Position numbers and translations under genes: made by a program
Part shown: in pieces, positions 1-6,040 of the stretch
How the letters are laid out: each line of letters starts with the position of its first letter
Numbering within the stretch: position 1 is the stretch's first letter
DNA from: Planctomycetota bacterium
Lineage (GTDB): Bacteria; Planctomycetota; MHYJ01; JACQXL01
DNA length: 14,888 nucleotides
Assembly (NCBI GenBank): GCA_016208805.1
Contig: JACQXL010000211.1
Coordinates: 1 to 14,888, forward strand
Reading direction: 5' to 3'
Notes under the pieces: model-generated
The model's database searches: none
The model's input: the letters and a program-made list of their open reading frames with translations, nothing else
Told to the model about the DNA's origin: nothing

Positions 1-25
1 CTCGTCCCAAATACGCATAAAACGG

Positions 26-62
26 AGATTCTTCACTCCGCTTCGCTCCGTTCAGAATGACA
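26..62. repeat. Dispersed palindromic repeat (ATTCTTC...CAGAATGACA type)
   Basis: The left arm AGATTCTTC and right end TTCAGAATGACA flank a small internal palindrome (CTCCGCTTCGCTCCG). Read in reverse it starts TGTCATTCTGA and ends GAAGAATCT, the same ends as the element inside 2106-2172. It is one member of a short dispersed palindrome family; no protein is encoded. Confidence 0.6.
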
Positions 63-332
63 AAAGGGGCATTTCGCAAGAGTTCGGTTTTTATATAAAT
101 TTTGTATCTGAATTCCCCCTGCCAGATGACGAATACAAACCCTATTGAACACACCGGACGTTGAAGTATGCCAAAACCCCTGATTTACCCCCTAAACTGT
201 CTACTTTTTATACAGTTGCTACCCTTAAACAGGTAGTTTGGGGCATATTTTGCCCCATTTCCAAGCACAAATAGGGGGGAGGGGGGGATGCCACCCCTCC
301 TACCCCCCCACCCATACTCCCCCTTGTGGTAT
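63..332. other. Gene-free stretch with two hairpins
   Basis: I see no supportable gene here. It contains a perfect 6-bp hairpin (GGGGCA/TGCCCC, loop TATTT) at 240-256, and a run of six then seven G (274-279, 281-287) followed by C-rich blocks (294-313) that can pair into a G/C hairpin or support a quadruplex. Neither hairpin is followed by a T-run, so neither is called a terminator. Confidence 0.5.
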
Positions 333-574
333 TAGAGACTGGGTTATAAGACACTGGAGACCGGGTTATAAGATACTGGAAACTGGTTTATAAGACACCG
401 GATACTGTGACCTAAGATACCAGAGACTGGGATGTAAAACACTGGAGACTGGGATATAAGATACCGGAAACTGGGATATAAGACACCGGAGACTGGGATA
501 TAAGATACCAGAGACTGAGAGTTAAGATACCGGAGACTGAGACATAAGACACCGGAGACTTAGAGTCAGGATAC
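333..574. repeat. 22-bp tandem repeat array, 11 units
   Basis: Eleven head-to-tail units of exactly 22 bp begin at 333, 355, 377, 399, 421, 443, 465, 487, 509, 531 and 553. The consensus is close to YGGAGACTGGGATATAAG followed by ACAC or ATAC. The unit ends nearly alternate ACAC/ATAC, hinting at an older 44-bp duplication step; the alternation slips at units 8-9. Units are degenerate, with the outermost most diverged. There is no spacer structure, so it is not a CRISPR. It lies 67 bp upstream of the purB promoter. Function unknown; it may simply be a minisatellite. Confidence 0.9.
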
Positions 575-640
575 CTCTGCCCTCCGCCCGAAAATGCGGA
601 GCGGGAGTGGACATAGGGGCTGGGCTTGTTCTCGTTTTCC

Positions 641-669
641 TTGACATCAGTATTTAATCTGTGTAATCT
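641..669 (+). promoter_or_regulatory. Sigma-70-type promoter of purB
   Basis: A perfect -35 TTGACA (641-646), a 17-nt spacer and a -10 TAATCT (664-669) would start transcription near 676, about 20 nt before the purB ATG. The -10 lies within a 15-mer, AATCTGTGTAATCTG (656-670), that recurs exactly inside bioF (13770-13784) and in reverse at the end of bioB (12913-12927), so a dispersed repeat appears to supply it. Confidence 0.65.
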
Positions 670-696
670 GTTTACACTGACAAAGGAAGTGTGCCT

Positions 697-2094
697 ATGA
701 AAACTTCGTATCAATCTCCGCTGGTCTCCCGCTATGGCAGTCAGGCAATGCTCTATAATTTCTCGGATGAGCACCGGCTGATTACCTGGCGTGAGGTCTG
801 GATTGCCCTGGCCGAGGCCGAGCAACAGATGGGTCTGCCCGTCACCGGCGCCCAGATTAACGAGCTCAAACGCTTCCGCACCCGGATTAATGACGCCGCC
901 ATCGCCAAATACGAGAAACTGACCAAGCACGAGGTGGTCGGACATATCAAGGCCTACGGCGAACAGTGCCCCAAGGCCAAGCCGATTATCCATCTGGGCG
1001 CCACCAGCGCCACCATCACCGATAACGCCGATATCATCGTCTATCGCAAGGCGTTGGCCATTATCAAGAAACGGCTGACCGCGGTTATCAATGCGTCAAG
1101 CCGGTTTGCCGCTAAATACAAGGGGATGCCCACCTGCGGGTTCACCCATTTCCAGCCGGCACTGTTGACCACGGTCGGCAAGAGAGCCTGCCTGTGGCTC
1201 CAGGACCTGGTCATAGATTTCAGGAACATGGAACACCTGCTGGAGCACCTGCCGCTGTTGGGCGCCAAGGGCGCTATCGGCACACAGGCCAGTTTCGTTT
1301 CGCTATTCAATGGGAATATTAATAAGGTCTATAAACTGGAATCAATATTCGCCCGGAAACTCGGATTCAAGTCCGTATTCCCGGTGGCGGGCCAGGTCTA
1401 TACGCGCAAGCTTGATTACAGCATCCTTTCGCTCCTGTCCGGCATTGCCCAATCGGCCCATAAATTCAGCCAGGATGTCCGGTTATTGCAGGGGCTGGGC
1501 GAACTGGAAGAACCGTTTTCCAAAGACCAGGTCGGCTCATCGGCCATGGCCTACAAGCGCAACCCGATTCACTGCGAACGGATTACCTCGCTGTCCCGGT
1601 ATGCGATTCTGCTGTCAAATAATATGGCCTTCACGCACGCCAACCAGTGGCTGGAACGTAGCCTGGATGACTCGGCCAACCGGCGCCTGAGCATCCCCGA
1701 GGCGTTCCTGACCATTGATGCGATACTGAATCTCTATGACTCCATCATCAGCGGACTGGTGGTTTATCCGGCCGTGATGGCCAAACGGCTCAGCCAGGAA
1801 CTGCCCTTTATGGTTACCGAGGATATTATGATGGCCGCGGTCAATGCCGGCGGCGACCGGCAGGAACTGCACCACAGAATCAGACAGCACTCGATGGCCG
1901 CGGCCCACCGGATTAAACAGGGCGGCGATAATGATTTGATTGCCAGATTATCTGCGGACAGCGCCTTTGCAAAAGTAAGACATCAGTTCAAGAATATCCT
2001 TGAACCCAGAAAACATATCGGACTGGCCGAGAAACAGGTGGAGATGTTCCTGAAGAAAGAAGTTGCACCATTAATTTTACCACAAAGACACTAA
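697..2094 (+). CDS. purB: Adenylosuccinate lyase (animal-type)
   Basis: PurB catalyses two fumarate-releasing steps of purine synthesis (SAICAR to AICAR, adenylosuccinate to AMP) in the cytoplasm. The 465-aa product carries the fumarase/aspartase superfamily signatures: HLGATS near residue 99, THFQPAL near 150 and the flexible catalytic loop GSSAMAYKRNP near 280-290. The stretches LDDSANRR and QELPFM and the C-terminal GGDNDLI block match the animal/human-like branch rather than the B. subtilis branch. In the loop the usual proline after Met is Ala, a mild oddity. ATG 697 is chosen over GTG 691 because AAGGAAG (683-689) sits 7 nt from it. The last residues (PQRH) and the TAA stop are encoded by the left arm of a dispersed inverted repeat (2077-2200). 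Confidence 0.95.
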   Translation: MKTSYQSPLVSRYGSQAMLYNFSDEHRLITWREVWIALAEAEQQMGLPVTGAQINELKRFRTRINDAAIAKYEKLTKHEVVGHIKAYGEQCPKAKPIIHLGATSATITDNADIIVYRKALAIIKKRLTAVINASSRFAAKYKGMPTCGFTHFQPALLTTVGKRACLWLQDLVIDFRNMEHLLEHLPLLGAKGAIGTQASFVSLFNGNINKVYKLESIFARKLGFKSVFPVAGQVYTRKLDYSILSLLSGIAQSAHKFSQDVRLLQGLGELEEPFSKDQVGSSAMAYKRNPIHCERITSLSRYAILLSNNMAFTHANQWLERSLDDSANRRLSIPEAFLTIDAILNLYDSIISGLVVYPAVMAKRLSQELPFMVTEDIMMAAVNAGGDRQELHHRIRQHSMAAAHRIKQGGDNDLIARLSADSAFAKVRHQFKNILEPRKHIGLAEKQVEMFLKKEVAPLILPQRH

Positions 2095-2200
2095 GGACAC
2101 AAAGGTGTCATTCTGAGCCGTAGGCGAAGAATCTAATAAGTACCGAGACCCTTCGCTTCGCTCAGGGTGACAAAAGAGTCACTTTGTGTCTTTGTGGTAA
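2077..2200. repeat. Nested inverted repeat spanning the purB stop and the nifU leader
   Basis: The outer arms are a perfect 15-bp inverted repeat: TTACCACAAAGACAC (2077-2091) and GTGTCTTTGTGGTAA (2186-2200). A second pair, CACAAAG/CTTTGTG, lies just inside, and a third, TGTCATTCTGAGC (2106-2118) with GCTCAGGGTGACA (2160-2172), matches 11 of 13. The inner element belongs to the same family as 26-62. It looks like one palindromic repeat nested in the loop of another. The outer left arm encodes the purB C-terminus and stop; the right arm ends just before the nifU ribosome binding site. Confidence 0.85.
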
Positions 2201-2211
2201 ATGGAGGATCT

Positions 2212-2784
2212 ATGTTATACAGCGATAAAGTGATGGACCATTTCCGCAACCCGCGCAATGTCGGCGAGATTACCGATGCGGACGGCGTGGGCGAGGTGGG
2301 TAATCCGGTCTGCGGCGACCTGATGGCCTTCTATATCAAGGTCAAGGACAACCGGCTGGCCGATATTAAATACAAAACCTTCGGCTGCGGCGCGGCCATT
2401 GCCGTCTCCTCAATGGTTTCAGAAATGGCCAAAGGCAAGACTTTAGAAGAGGCCAAGAAGATTACCCGCCAGGCCGTGGCCAACGAACTGGACGGACTGC
2501 CGCCCAATAAGATGCACTGTTCCAACCTGGGTGCCGAGGCGCTCCATAAAGCCATTGAGGATTACGAACACAAGAAAGCCGGCACCAAACCGCCGGCCAA
2601 ACCGGTTGAACACGCCCACGCCGCGGAATCAGGCGGTGATTGTCGTTGCCCGCTCTGCAAGAAGGAACTGTCCGAACGGAAGGAGTGCCGTCCCTGCGGT
2701 AAGGAATTCACATCCTGTTCCCATTGCGGCAGTATCGTGAACAAAGACGCCGCTCAGTGCGCCAAATGCGGCAGTAATCTGTAA
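2212..2784 (+). CDS. nifU: NifU/IscU-type Fe-S cluster scaffold with C-terminal double zinc ribbon
   Basis: The protein is a cytoplasmic scaffold on which [2Fe-2S]/[4Fe-4S] clusters are built before transfer to apoproteins; sulfur normally comes from a NifS/IscS desulfurase, not seen in this window. Residues 1-122 form a complete IscU/NifU N-domain with the three cluster cysteines C34 (GNPVCGD, with the release-promoting D36), C59 (FGCG) and C103 (HCSNL). A Pro/Lys/Ala-rich linker (about 123-143) leads to four CxxC knuckles (C146/C149, C159/C162, C169/C172, C183/C186), which read as two zinc ribbons. Canonical IscU stops near residue 125-130, so the 190-aa length reflects this extra domain. 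ATG 2212 is chosen because GGAGG (2203-2207) precedes it; a GTG at 2167 lies inside repeat DNA. Confidence 0.9.
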   Translation: MLYSDKVMDHFRNPRNVGEITDADGVGEVGNPVCGDLMAFYIKVKDNRLADIKYKTFGCGAAIAVSSMVSEMAKGKTLEEAKKITRQAVANELDGLPPNKMHCSNLGAEALHKAIEDYEHKKAGTKPPAKPVEHAHAAESGGDCRCPLCKKELSERKECRPCGKEFTSCSHCGSIVNKDAAQCAKCGSNL

Positions 2785-2844
2785 CCACAGATTAACACAG
2801 ATGGACACTGATAAAAATCTGAGTTTATCTGCGTGTATCTGTGG
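2785..2844. terminator. Repeat-derived hairpin between convergent stops; likely bidirectional terminator
   Basis: CCACAGAT (2785-2792) pairs with ATCTGTGG (2837-2844), with further pairing of GATAAA (2810-2815) and TTTATC (2824-2829). The hairpin fills almost all of the 62-nt gap between the nifU stop (2784) and the nadE stop (2847, minus strand). The same repeat, with an insertion, lies after bioB (12910-13013). There is no clear U-tract, so termination is inferred from position and structure. Confidence 0.55.
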
Positions 2845-2846
2845 TT

Positions 2847-3345
2847 TCAGAATTTGTTGGTAATCGGAAAACGTCTGTCACGCCCGAATGCCCGATGTGT
2901 GATTTTGATGCCGGGGGGTGATTGCCGCCGTTTGTATTCGGCCCGGTCCACCATCCGAACCACCCTGTGAACCATTTCCGGAGATGCACCCGACTTGACA
3001 ATATCATCCAGCGGCTGGTCTTCTTCCACATACCCCTTCAGAATCGGGTCAAGCGCCTCGTAAGGCGGTAAGGTATCAGAATCCTTCTGGTTGAACTTGA
3101 GTTCGGCCGTGGGCGGGCGGTCAATGATTTCCAGGGGGATGACTTCATCAATCTGATTGCGGTAATTGGTCAGGTCATAAACCAGCGTCTTGGGCACATC
3201 CTTGAGCACGGCCAGCCCGCCGGCCATATCGCCGTAGAGCGTGGCGTAGCCGGTAGACAACGCGCTCTTGTTGCCGGTGGTCAGGACCAGCCAGCCGTGT
3301 TGGTAGTGTGGCAGTTTTAGCGGTAGCGAATTACTGCCAACTTGT
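2847..3345 (-). pseudogene. nadE: NAD+ synthetase, C-terminal part (interrupted nadE)
   Basis: This is the second half of glutamine-dependent NAD+ synthetase, in a different frame from the first half. It contains the synthetase motifs LVLTTGNKSAL, YATLYGDMAGG, VLKDVPKTLVY, RPPTAEL, LPPYEALDPIL, DRAEYKRRQSPPG and the terminal FGRDRRFPITNKF, all typical and well preserved. The open frame extends upstream to 3410, but residues before WLVLTTGNK are not NadE-like; they come from repeat DNA (3304-3342) and the other reading frame. About 50 residues that normally precede LVLTTGNK, including the conserved helix usually reading like ENLQARIRG, are missing. The good preservation of both halves suggests a recent break or an assembly collapse at the repeat. 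Confidence 0.85.
3304..3342. repeat. 39-nt dispersed repeat at the nadE break
   Basis: TAGTGTGGCAGTTT...AGCGG...CTGCCAACT here matches 11822-11860 downstream of surE: equal length (39 nt), identical outer 14 and 9 nt, same AGCGG block, different centre (29 of 39 by hand alignment). The ends are an imperfect inverted repeat (GTGGCAG/CTGCCA). It occupies exactly the point where nadE changes frame and loses about 50 codons. Confidence 0.85.
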
Positions 3346-4363
3346 ATAAATTCTGGATAGTAAAATTCAGGCATTTGATGCCCAGATTCTTTGCCAGTTG
3401 CCTGACGCATTGACTGCTCAGGGAAGACGTATAGCGCGAAGGCATAAAGACGCCGACGACGTTGTCTTTGCCCAACGCATCGGCCGCAATGACGGCAGTC
3501 AGCGCCGAGTCTATCCCACCACTCAGGCCCAGCACCACCTTGCGGAACCCGTTCTTGCGGACATAATCCTTCAAGCCCAGTTTTAACGCGCCATATATTT
3601 CAGATAATCTGTTATCTTCATCCCATCTCTGTGCCCTCTGCGTCTCTGCGGTGGAAGGGATATCGACTATTAATAAATCTTCCGCGAATGCCTTGGCCTG
3701 CGCGATAATAGAACCGTCCGGCGCCACGACCATTGAACGGCCGTCAAAGACCAGTTCGTCCTGACCGCCGATTAGGTTGACGTAGGCGACGAAGATGTTA
3801 TTGTCCGTGGCCCGCCTGCCCAGCAGTTGGCAGCGCTCCTGATGCTTGCCGGCGTGGAACGGCGATGCGCTGATATTGACTAGTAATTTCGTATTTTTGT
3901 ATCGGGTATGCTCGCCCCAGATGTCTTCGCAGATATTCAGCCGGAACGAGTTCCTGCCCGCCCGCCAGACCGGGGCCGGTTTATTGCCCGCCCGGAAATA
4001 ACGCTTCTCGTCAAACACGCCGTAATTGGGCAGGTGCGCCTTGTGATAGACGCCGATGATACGATGATTATTAATAACCGCGGCCGCGTTATATAAAGCG
4101 TCATCTACTTTATCCACGAAACCGACGATGGCGGTTATCCGGCCGACTGACTGCCTGATTTGGTCCAGCGCTTCAAGATTGGCGCTGATGAACTCCGGTT
4201 TAAAGAGCAGGTCTTCGGGCGGATAGCCGGTGATGGCCAGTTCCGGGAATGCAATGATGGCTGCATTTTTGCGTTGTGCCTGCCTGATGCAACGGATGAT
4301 TCTGGCGGTATTGCCCTTGATATCGCCGACGGTCTGGTTGATTTGGGCTAATGCAATCTTCAT
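3317..4363 (-). CDS. nadE: NAD+ synthetase, glutaminase domain plus start of synthetase domain (interrupted nadE)
   Basis: The intact enzyme turns deamido-NAD+ into NAD+ using ATP and glutamine. Residues 1-235 form a complete nitrilase-fold glutaminase with the Glu-Lys-Cys triad: E41 (FPELAITGYPPEDLL), K108 (YHKAHLPNYGVF) and C145 (LNICEDIWG). The synthetase domain begins near 260, with the ATP P-loop SGGIDS at 281-286 and FMPSRYTSS, but the frame stops after 348 residues, inside a dispersed repeat; full-length homologues have roughly 540-570. Residues about 237-247 (STAETQRAQRW) in the interdomain linker are encoded by another repeat (3627-3654). ATG 4363 starts at the usual MKIALAQIN; no good Shine-Dalgarno is visible and an upstream TTG (4399) is less likely. 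As written, only the glutaminase half could be functional. Confidence 0.85.
   Translation of the reverse strand: MKIALAQINQTVGDIKGNTARIIRCIRQAQRKNAAIIAFPELAITGYPPEDLLFKPEFISANLEALDQIRQSVGRITAIVGFVDKVDDALYNAAAVINNHRIIGVYHKAHLPNYGVFDEKRYFRAGNKPAPVWRAGRNSFRLNICEDIWGEHTRYKNTKLLVNISASPFHAGKHQERCQLLGRRATDNNIFVAYVNLIGGQDELVFDGRSMVVAPDGSIIAQAKAFAEDLLIVDIPSTAETQRAQRWDEDNRLSEIYGALKLGLKDYVRKNGFRKVVLGLSGGIDSALTAVIAADALGKDNVVGVFMPSRYTSSLSSQCVRQLAKNLGIKCLNFTIQNLYKLAVIRYR
3627..3654 (-). repeat. CCACCGCAGAGACGCAGAG-type repeat inside the nadE linker
   Basis: On the minus strand this reads CCACCGCAGAGACGCAGAGG followed by GCACAGAG. I recognise it from experience as a motif that recurs between genes in many environmental bacterial genomes. 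Here it is in frame in the linker between the NadE glutaminase and synthetase domains, where extra residues are least harmful. No second copy was found in this window, so the repeat status rests on recall. Confidence 0.5.
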
Positions 4364-4392
4364 AGACAATATATAAACATTTCCATACCTTG

Positions 4393-4421
4393 TTGACAAG
4401 TAAAACCGTTTGTGCTATGCT
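4393..4421 (+). promoter_or_regulatory. Sigma-70-type promoter for the HEAT/peptide operon
   Basis: TTGACA (4393-4398), a 17-nt spacer and TATGCT (4416-4421) form a near-consensus promoter; initiation would fall around 4428. The ATG at 4429 would then be at or next to the 5' end, a leaderless message. A second candidate -10, TATAAT (4423-4428), has no properly spaced -35. No comparable promoter is seen before 7663. Confidence 0.6.
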
Positions 4422-4428
4422 CTATAAT

Positions 4429-5097
4429 ATGCAGGCCAGAAATCTGATACTGCCCGCGGCGCTTCTAGTAATTGTCGTGGCCGTTATTCTTGGTATCTAT
4501 TTACACTGGCGGGTGCCTGACAATCCGCTACCGACTACAGTCACATCCGGTAATACTGGAGTAACACAACTTGATGTAAAGGTCAACCAGTCGGTTACGG
4601 CTTCCGCAACGGCCGGAGGTGATGCGAAAGCAGAACCGCCTGTGGACCGCCGGCGTCAGGGTCTGGACGGTCCTTTCCCGACTGATGATAAAGTGCCTGA
4701 AACAGAGCGGCAGATTGGTCAGATGCTGAATGCTTGGCGCCAAGCCATCGTCATAAAACATCCGCAGGATATTGACCGTCTGGGGTTTGCCTTGAAAGGC
4801 GCCGGCCCGGCGGCCGTGCCGTTCCTGAAGAAAATGGCGGCGGAAGATACCAATGAGCGGGTTAGGGCGTTCGCCGCGCGGGTGCTCGGGCGGATGGAGA
4901 TGGTTGACCTGATTCCTTTTTTTATAGACCGGCTCCAGAAAGATAGTAGTATCTTTGTCAGGGAGAATGCGGCCTGGTCGCTGGGTAAACTGAACGACGA
5001 GAAATCAGTGGCGGCGTTACAGAATGCAGCCAATACCGACTCATCTGAGCGCGTCCGGACAGTTGCCCAGGAATCATTACGGGCTCTAAACAAATAG
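4429..5097 (+). CDS. Membrane-anchored HEAT-repeat protein
   Basis: Residues about 5-24 are a hydrophobic segment (LILPAALLVIVVAVILGIYL) after a short basic start, giving a single-pass anchor or uncleaved signal with the rest outside the cytoplasm. A low-complexity Thr/Ser/Gly-rich linker (about 30-85) leads to HEAT-like helical repeats from about 120 to the end; the pattern ERVRAFAARVLGRM, FVRENAAWSLGKL, ERVRTVAQESLRAL is diagnostic. Such domains are protein-binding scaffolds; no catalytic motif is present. ATG 4429 lacks a Shine-Dalgarno; ATG 4417 is in frame but lies inside the -10 element. It ends 18 nt before the precursor peptide gene and probably shares its transcript, but a role in peptide processing is unproven. 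Confidence 0.7.
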   Translation: MQARNLILPAALLVIVVAVILGIYLHWRVPDNPLPTTVTSGNTGVTQLDVKVNQSVTASATAGGDAKAEPPVDRRRQGLDGPFPTDDKVPETERQIGQMLNAWRQAIVIKHPQDIDRLGFALKGAGPAAVPFLKKMAAEDTNERVRAFAARVLGRMEMVDLIPFFIDRLQKDSSIFVRENAAWSLGKLNDEKSVAALQNAANTDSSERVRTVAQESLRALNK

Positions 5098-5115
5098 AAA
5101 GGGAGGAAAATTATT

Positions 5116-5256
5116 ATGGATAAGAAACTGAAATCCAAAAAGAAGTATCAACCGCCCCGTGTTAAGACCGAACAGGTCTTTGAGCAGAACGCGCTGGCCT
5201 GCGGCAAGACCAAACCCCAGACTGCCGGATGCCAGAGGGCGCTCAAGACATCTTAA
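5116..5256 (+). CDS. Putative RiPP precursor peptide (46 aa)
   Basis: A short reading frame with a good ribosome site (GGGAGG, 5101-5106, 9 nt upstream) encodes a 46-aa peptide. The N-terminal half is strongly basic (Lys at 3, 4, 6, 8, 9, 10), followed by YQPPRVKTEQVFEQNALACG and a Gly/Thr/Gln/Cys C-terminus (C29, C39, ending ALKTS). The layout KK..YxPPxVxTExxFExxALACGK resembles small peptides I recall beside PqqD/radical SAM genes; that memory could not be checked. Leader-like N-terminus, short Cys-containing C-terminus and the downstream PqqD, radical SAM and peptidase genes together suggest a ribosomally made, modified peptide. It stops 2 nt before the next ATG, implying translational coupling. 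The modification is unknown; a Cys-based thioether is one possibility. Confidence 0.7.
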   Translation: MDKKLKSKKKYQPPRVKTEQVFEQNALACGKTKPQTAGCQRALKTS

Positions 5257-5258
5257 TT

Positions 5259-5936
5259 ATGCAGTCAGTACATCTCGGTATTTGTGGCATAAAGACGGCA
5301 ATTAAACTGCCATCAACCAATGGATTCTATCACCGGCTCCTGAAACGGTACCATAATTTCCTGGTCCGGCCTTCGGTCCGAAATCGAATATCAGTATCTG
5401 TAAAGAATGAAAACATTTATCAACTGGATTCGTTGTTGCGGAAGCGCTATGCCGAAGCGTTGCTTGACCGGGGCGGCTTTATGTTGCACGCCTGCGGCAT
5501 CAGCGAAGGTCGGAACGGTTATCTTTTCGCGGGGCAATCGGGCAGCGGCAAGACGACCCTGGCCCGAAAATCATCGCCCGGACGTGTCCTGAGCGATGAA
5601 CTGGTCGCGGTCAGGGTAAAAGGCAACCGCGTATTTATCAGCGGTACGCCTTTCCTGGGCGAATTCAAGGACGGCGGACAACCGATAGAAAAACCGCTCC
5701 GGGCCATATATTTCCTCAGCAAGGGCGATTCGCTCAAACTCAGCCGGATATCAACCTCCGAATGCCTCAAGCGGATGCTGAAACTGGTTTTCTTCTTTAG
5801 CAAGGATGCCGTCGATACCGGCAAACTACTGAAATTACTTAAGACAGCTGTGTCCAACCTAACGCCTTATGAAATCAGGTTGACCCGGCAAGCGTCTTAC
5901 AAAAGAATAATTGAATATGTTAAGAGTTCCAAATAA
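5259..5936 (+). CDS. HPr kinase-like (HprK-related) P-loop protein of peptide cluster
   Basis: The 225-aa protein has the compact HprK-like core: GFMLHACG with a conserved His (H77), Walker A GQSGSGKT (92-99), then VLSDELVAV (112-114 acidic), GTPFLGEF near 129-135 and PLRAIYFLSKG. Canonical HPr kinase/phosphorylase phosphorylates Ser46 of HPr, but this shortened type is typical of peptide-modification clusters, where its substrate is not established (precursor or partner protein are candidates). The N-terminal about 60 residues resemble the variable strand-rich region of such proteins. ATG 5259 is used because it follows the precursor stop by 2 nt; ATG 5229 is in frame but overlaps the precursor gene. 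Neither has a clear Shine-Dalgarno, consistent with coupling. Confidence 0.75.
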   Translation: MQSVHLGICGIKTAIKLPSTNGFYHRLLKRYHNFLVRPSVRNRISVSVKNENIYQLDSLLRKRYAEALLDRGGFMLHACGISEGRNGYLFAGQSGSGKTTLARKSSPGRVLSDELVAVRVKGNRVFISGTPFLGEFKDGGQPIEKPLRAIYFLSKGDSLKLSRISTSECLKRMLKLVFFFSKDAVDTGKLLKLLKTAVSNLTPYEIRLTRQASYKRIIEYVKSSK

Positions 5937-5940
5937 AATA

Positions 5941-6008
5941 AGATTGCCACGGTCGCCTCGGCGACCTCGCAATGACGTCATTGCGAGGAGTGAACGACGA
6001 AGCAATCT
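5941..6008. repeat. Dispersed palindromic repeat (AGATTGC...CATTGCGAGG...GCAATCT)
   Basis: Outer arms AGATTGC (5941-5947) and GCAATCT (6002-6008) enclose a perfect 24-bp palindrome centred on GACGTC (5965-5988, arms CCTCGCAATGAC). An additional short arm pair, GGTCGCC/GGCGACC (5951-5966), is present. I recall the motif CATTGCGAGGAG...GAAGCAATCTC as common in unrelated bacterial genomes. It lies in the only sizeable gap (104 nt) of the peptide operon, where the RNA would form strong hairpins and could reduce downstream expression. Confidence 0.85.
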
Positions 6009-6040
6009 CACTAGCCGTTTTATTAAATGTATAAATAACC

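Noticed and set aside
240..256. Intrinsic terminator at the GGGGCA/TGCCCC hairpin
   Set aside because: No T-run follows on either strand and no gene ends nearby within the window.
333..574. CRISPR array
   Set aside because: The units are contiguous with no unique spacers, and no cas genes are present.
412..993. Long minus-strand reading frame through the tandem array and into purB
   Set aside because: The repetitive Ser/Tyr/Leu-rich protein is just the 22-bp array read in frame (three units = 22 codons), and the rest is antisense to the well-supported purB. It has no family similarity.
2167..2211. Upstream GTG start for the NifU-like protein
   Set aside because: The extra residues come from repeat DNA and do not resemble the family; ATG 2212 has its own GGAGG and gives the standard MLYSDKVMDHF start.
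3304..3345. Programmed frameshifting in nadE
   Set aside because: About 50 conserved residues are missing as well as the frame changing, and there is no slippery heptamer; a frameshift alone cannot restore the enzyme.
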